Positions 7,861-8,240 of a DNA stretch of 8,240 nt are shown piece after piece. The translations under genes and the position numbers were made by a program. This stretch comes from Dechloromonas sp. GTDB taxonomy: Bacteria > Pseudomonadota > Gammaproteobacteria > Burkholderiales > Rhodocyclaceae. The notes under the pieces were generated by a model, which saw only the letters and a list, made by a program, of their open reading frames with translations, did not search any database and had not been told where the DNA came from. The first letter of the stretch is position 1, and every line of letters starts with the position of its first letter. The stretch lies in contig JAFLDQ010000156.1 in the NCBI GenBank assembly GCA_017302355.1, forward strand, positions 1 through 8,240, in the 5' to 3' direction.

Positions 7861-8240
7861 ATGATCCACGCCACGGCGATCGTCGATCCGGGCGCCCGGA
7901 TCGGCGCCAACGTGCGGGTCGGCCCCTATTCGATCATCGGTCCGCATGTCGAGATCGGCGACCACACCATCGTCGGTCCGCATGTCGTCATCAAGGGCCA
8001 CACCCGCATCGGGCGCGACAACCACATCTTCCAGTTCTGCTCGCTGGGCGAGGTGCCGCAGGACAAGAAATATGCCGGCGAGCCGACGCGGCTGGAAATC
8101 GGCGACCGCAACACCATCCGCGAGTTCTGCACCTTCAATGCGGGCACCGTACAGGGCGGCGGGGTGACCCGCGTCGGCGACGACAACTGGATCATGGCCT
8201 ACGTGCACATCGCGCACGACTGCCACGTCGCCAACAAGAC
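7861..8240 (+). CDS. lpxA: UDP-N-acetylglucosamine O-acyltransferase, N-terminal part (partial)
   Basis: First enzyme of lipid A synthesis: it transfers a 3-hydroxyacyl chain from acyl carrier protein to the 3-OH of UDP-GlcNAc in the cytosol, as a homotrimer. The window holds 126 complete codons of a gene that would normally have about 255-265; the frame is open to the edge. The sequence starts [18 protein letters not shown], six residues shorter at the N-terminus than the E. coli protein. It is built of hexapeptide repeats for the left-handed beta-helix. Family motifs visible are GHTRIGRDN, the [23 protein letters not shown] region (about 61-83), GTVQGGG, and HIAHDC at 116-121. The second histidine, H119, matches the E. 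coli catalytic base H125. The chain-length-determining region lies beyond the window. An AAGGA site supports the start. A 36-base imperfect tandem duplication lies at 7933-8004; see findings. lpxB is expected downstream but not visible. Confidence 0.96.
   Translation, partial: MIHATAIVDPGARIGANVRVGPYSIIGPHVEIGDHTIVGPHVVIKGHTRIGRDNHIFQFCSLGEVPQDKKYAGEPTRLEIGDRNTIREFCTFNAGTVQGGGVTRVGDDNWIMAYVHIAHDCHVANK

Noticed and set aside
1..8240. Possible novel or mobile system in the window
   Set aside because: Every base except about 13 belongs to a recognisable housekeeping envelope gene, with no insertion sequence, integration site, unknown gene or defence-type domain.

Overview
The window is one uninterrupted stretch of same-strand (+), GC-rich, tightly packed envelope-biogenesis genes. 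Nine protein genes fill it: the 3' end of uppS, complete cdsA, dxr, rseP, bamA, skp, lpxD and fabZ, and the 5' two-fifths or so of lpxA. This is the conserved proteobacterial dxr/uppS-cdsA-rseP-bamA-skp-lpxD-fabZ-lpxA cluster. The order uppS-cdsA-dxr differs from the enterobacterial order, where dxr comes before uppS. Together with the style of the CdsA, LpxA and BamA proteins this points to a betaproteobacterium, perhaps Rhodocyclales. The class is reasonably sure; the order is a guess from sequence style, because no search was possible.

Layout: 1-141 uppS C-terminus (undecaprenyl diphosphate synthase); 134-973 cdsA (CDP-diacylglycerol synthesis); 970-2160 dxr (MEP isoprenoid pathway); 2157-3524 rseP (site-2 intramembrane protease); 3525-5858 bamA (outer-membrane protein insertase); 5871-6377 skp (periplasmic OMP chaperone); 6377-7420 lpxD, 7413-7859 fabZ and 7861-8240 lpxA (lipid A and fatty acid synthesis). 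The largest gap between genes is 12 bases. Other junctions overlap by 1, 4 or 8 bases, abut exactly, or are 1 base apart, so the block looks like one translationally coupled operon that extends beyond both ends of the window. I see no tRNA, rRNA, mobile element, CRISPR array, convincing terminator, or gene-free stretch above 300 bases.

How the genes work together: Dxr supplies isoprenoid precursors and UppS makes the C55 lipid carrier for peptidoglycan and O-antigen. CdsA feeds phospholipid synthesis. FabZ provides the 3-hydroxyacyl-ACP/fatty acid branch point, and LpxA and LpxD consume 3-hydroxyacyl-ACP for lipid A. Skp and BamA deliver and insert outer-membrane proteins, and RseP belongs to the envelope-stress response.

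I found no evidence of a new biological system. The most unusual signal is a roughly 55-base AT-rich, codon-atypical island inside dxr (about 1426-1480). Minor points are an in-frame rseP-TGA-bamA-TGA-skp arrangement, a bamA start without a visible Shine-Dalgarno sequence, and a 36-base imperfect tandem repeat at the start of lpxA.
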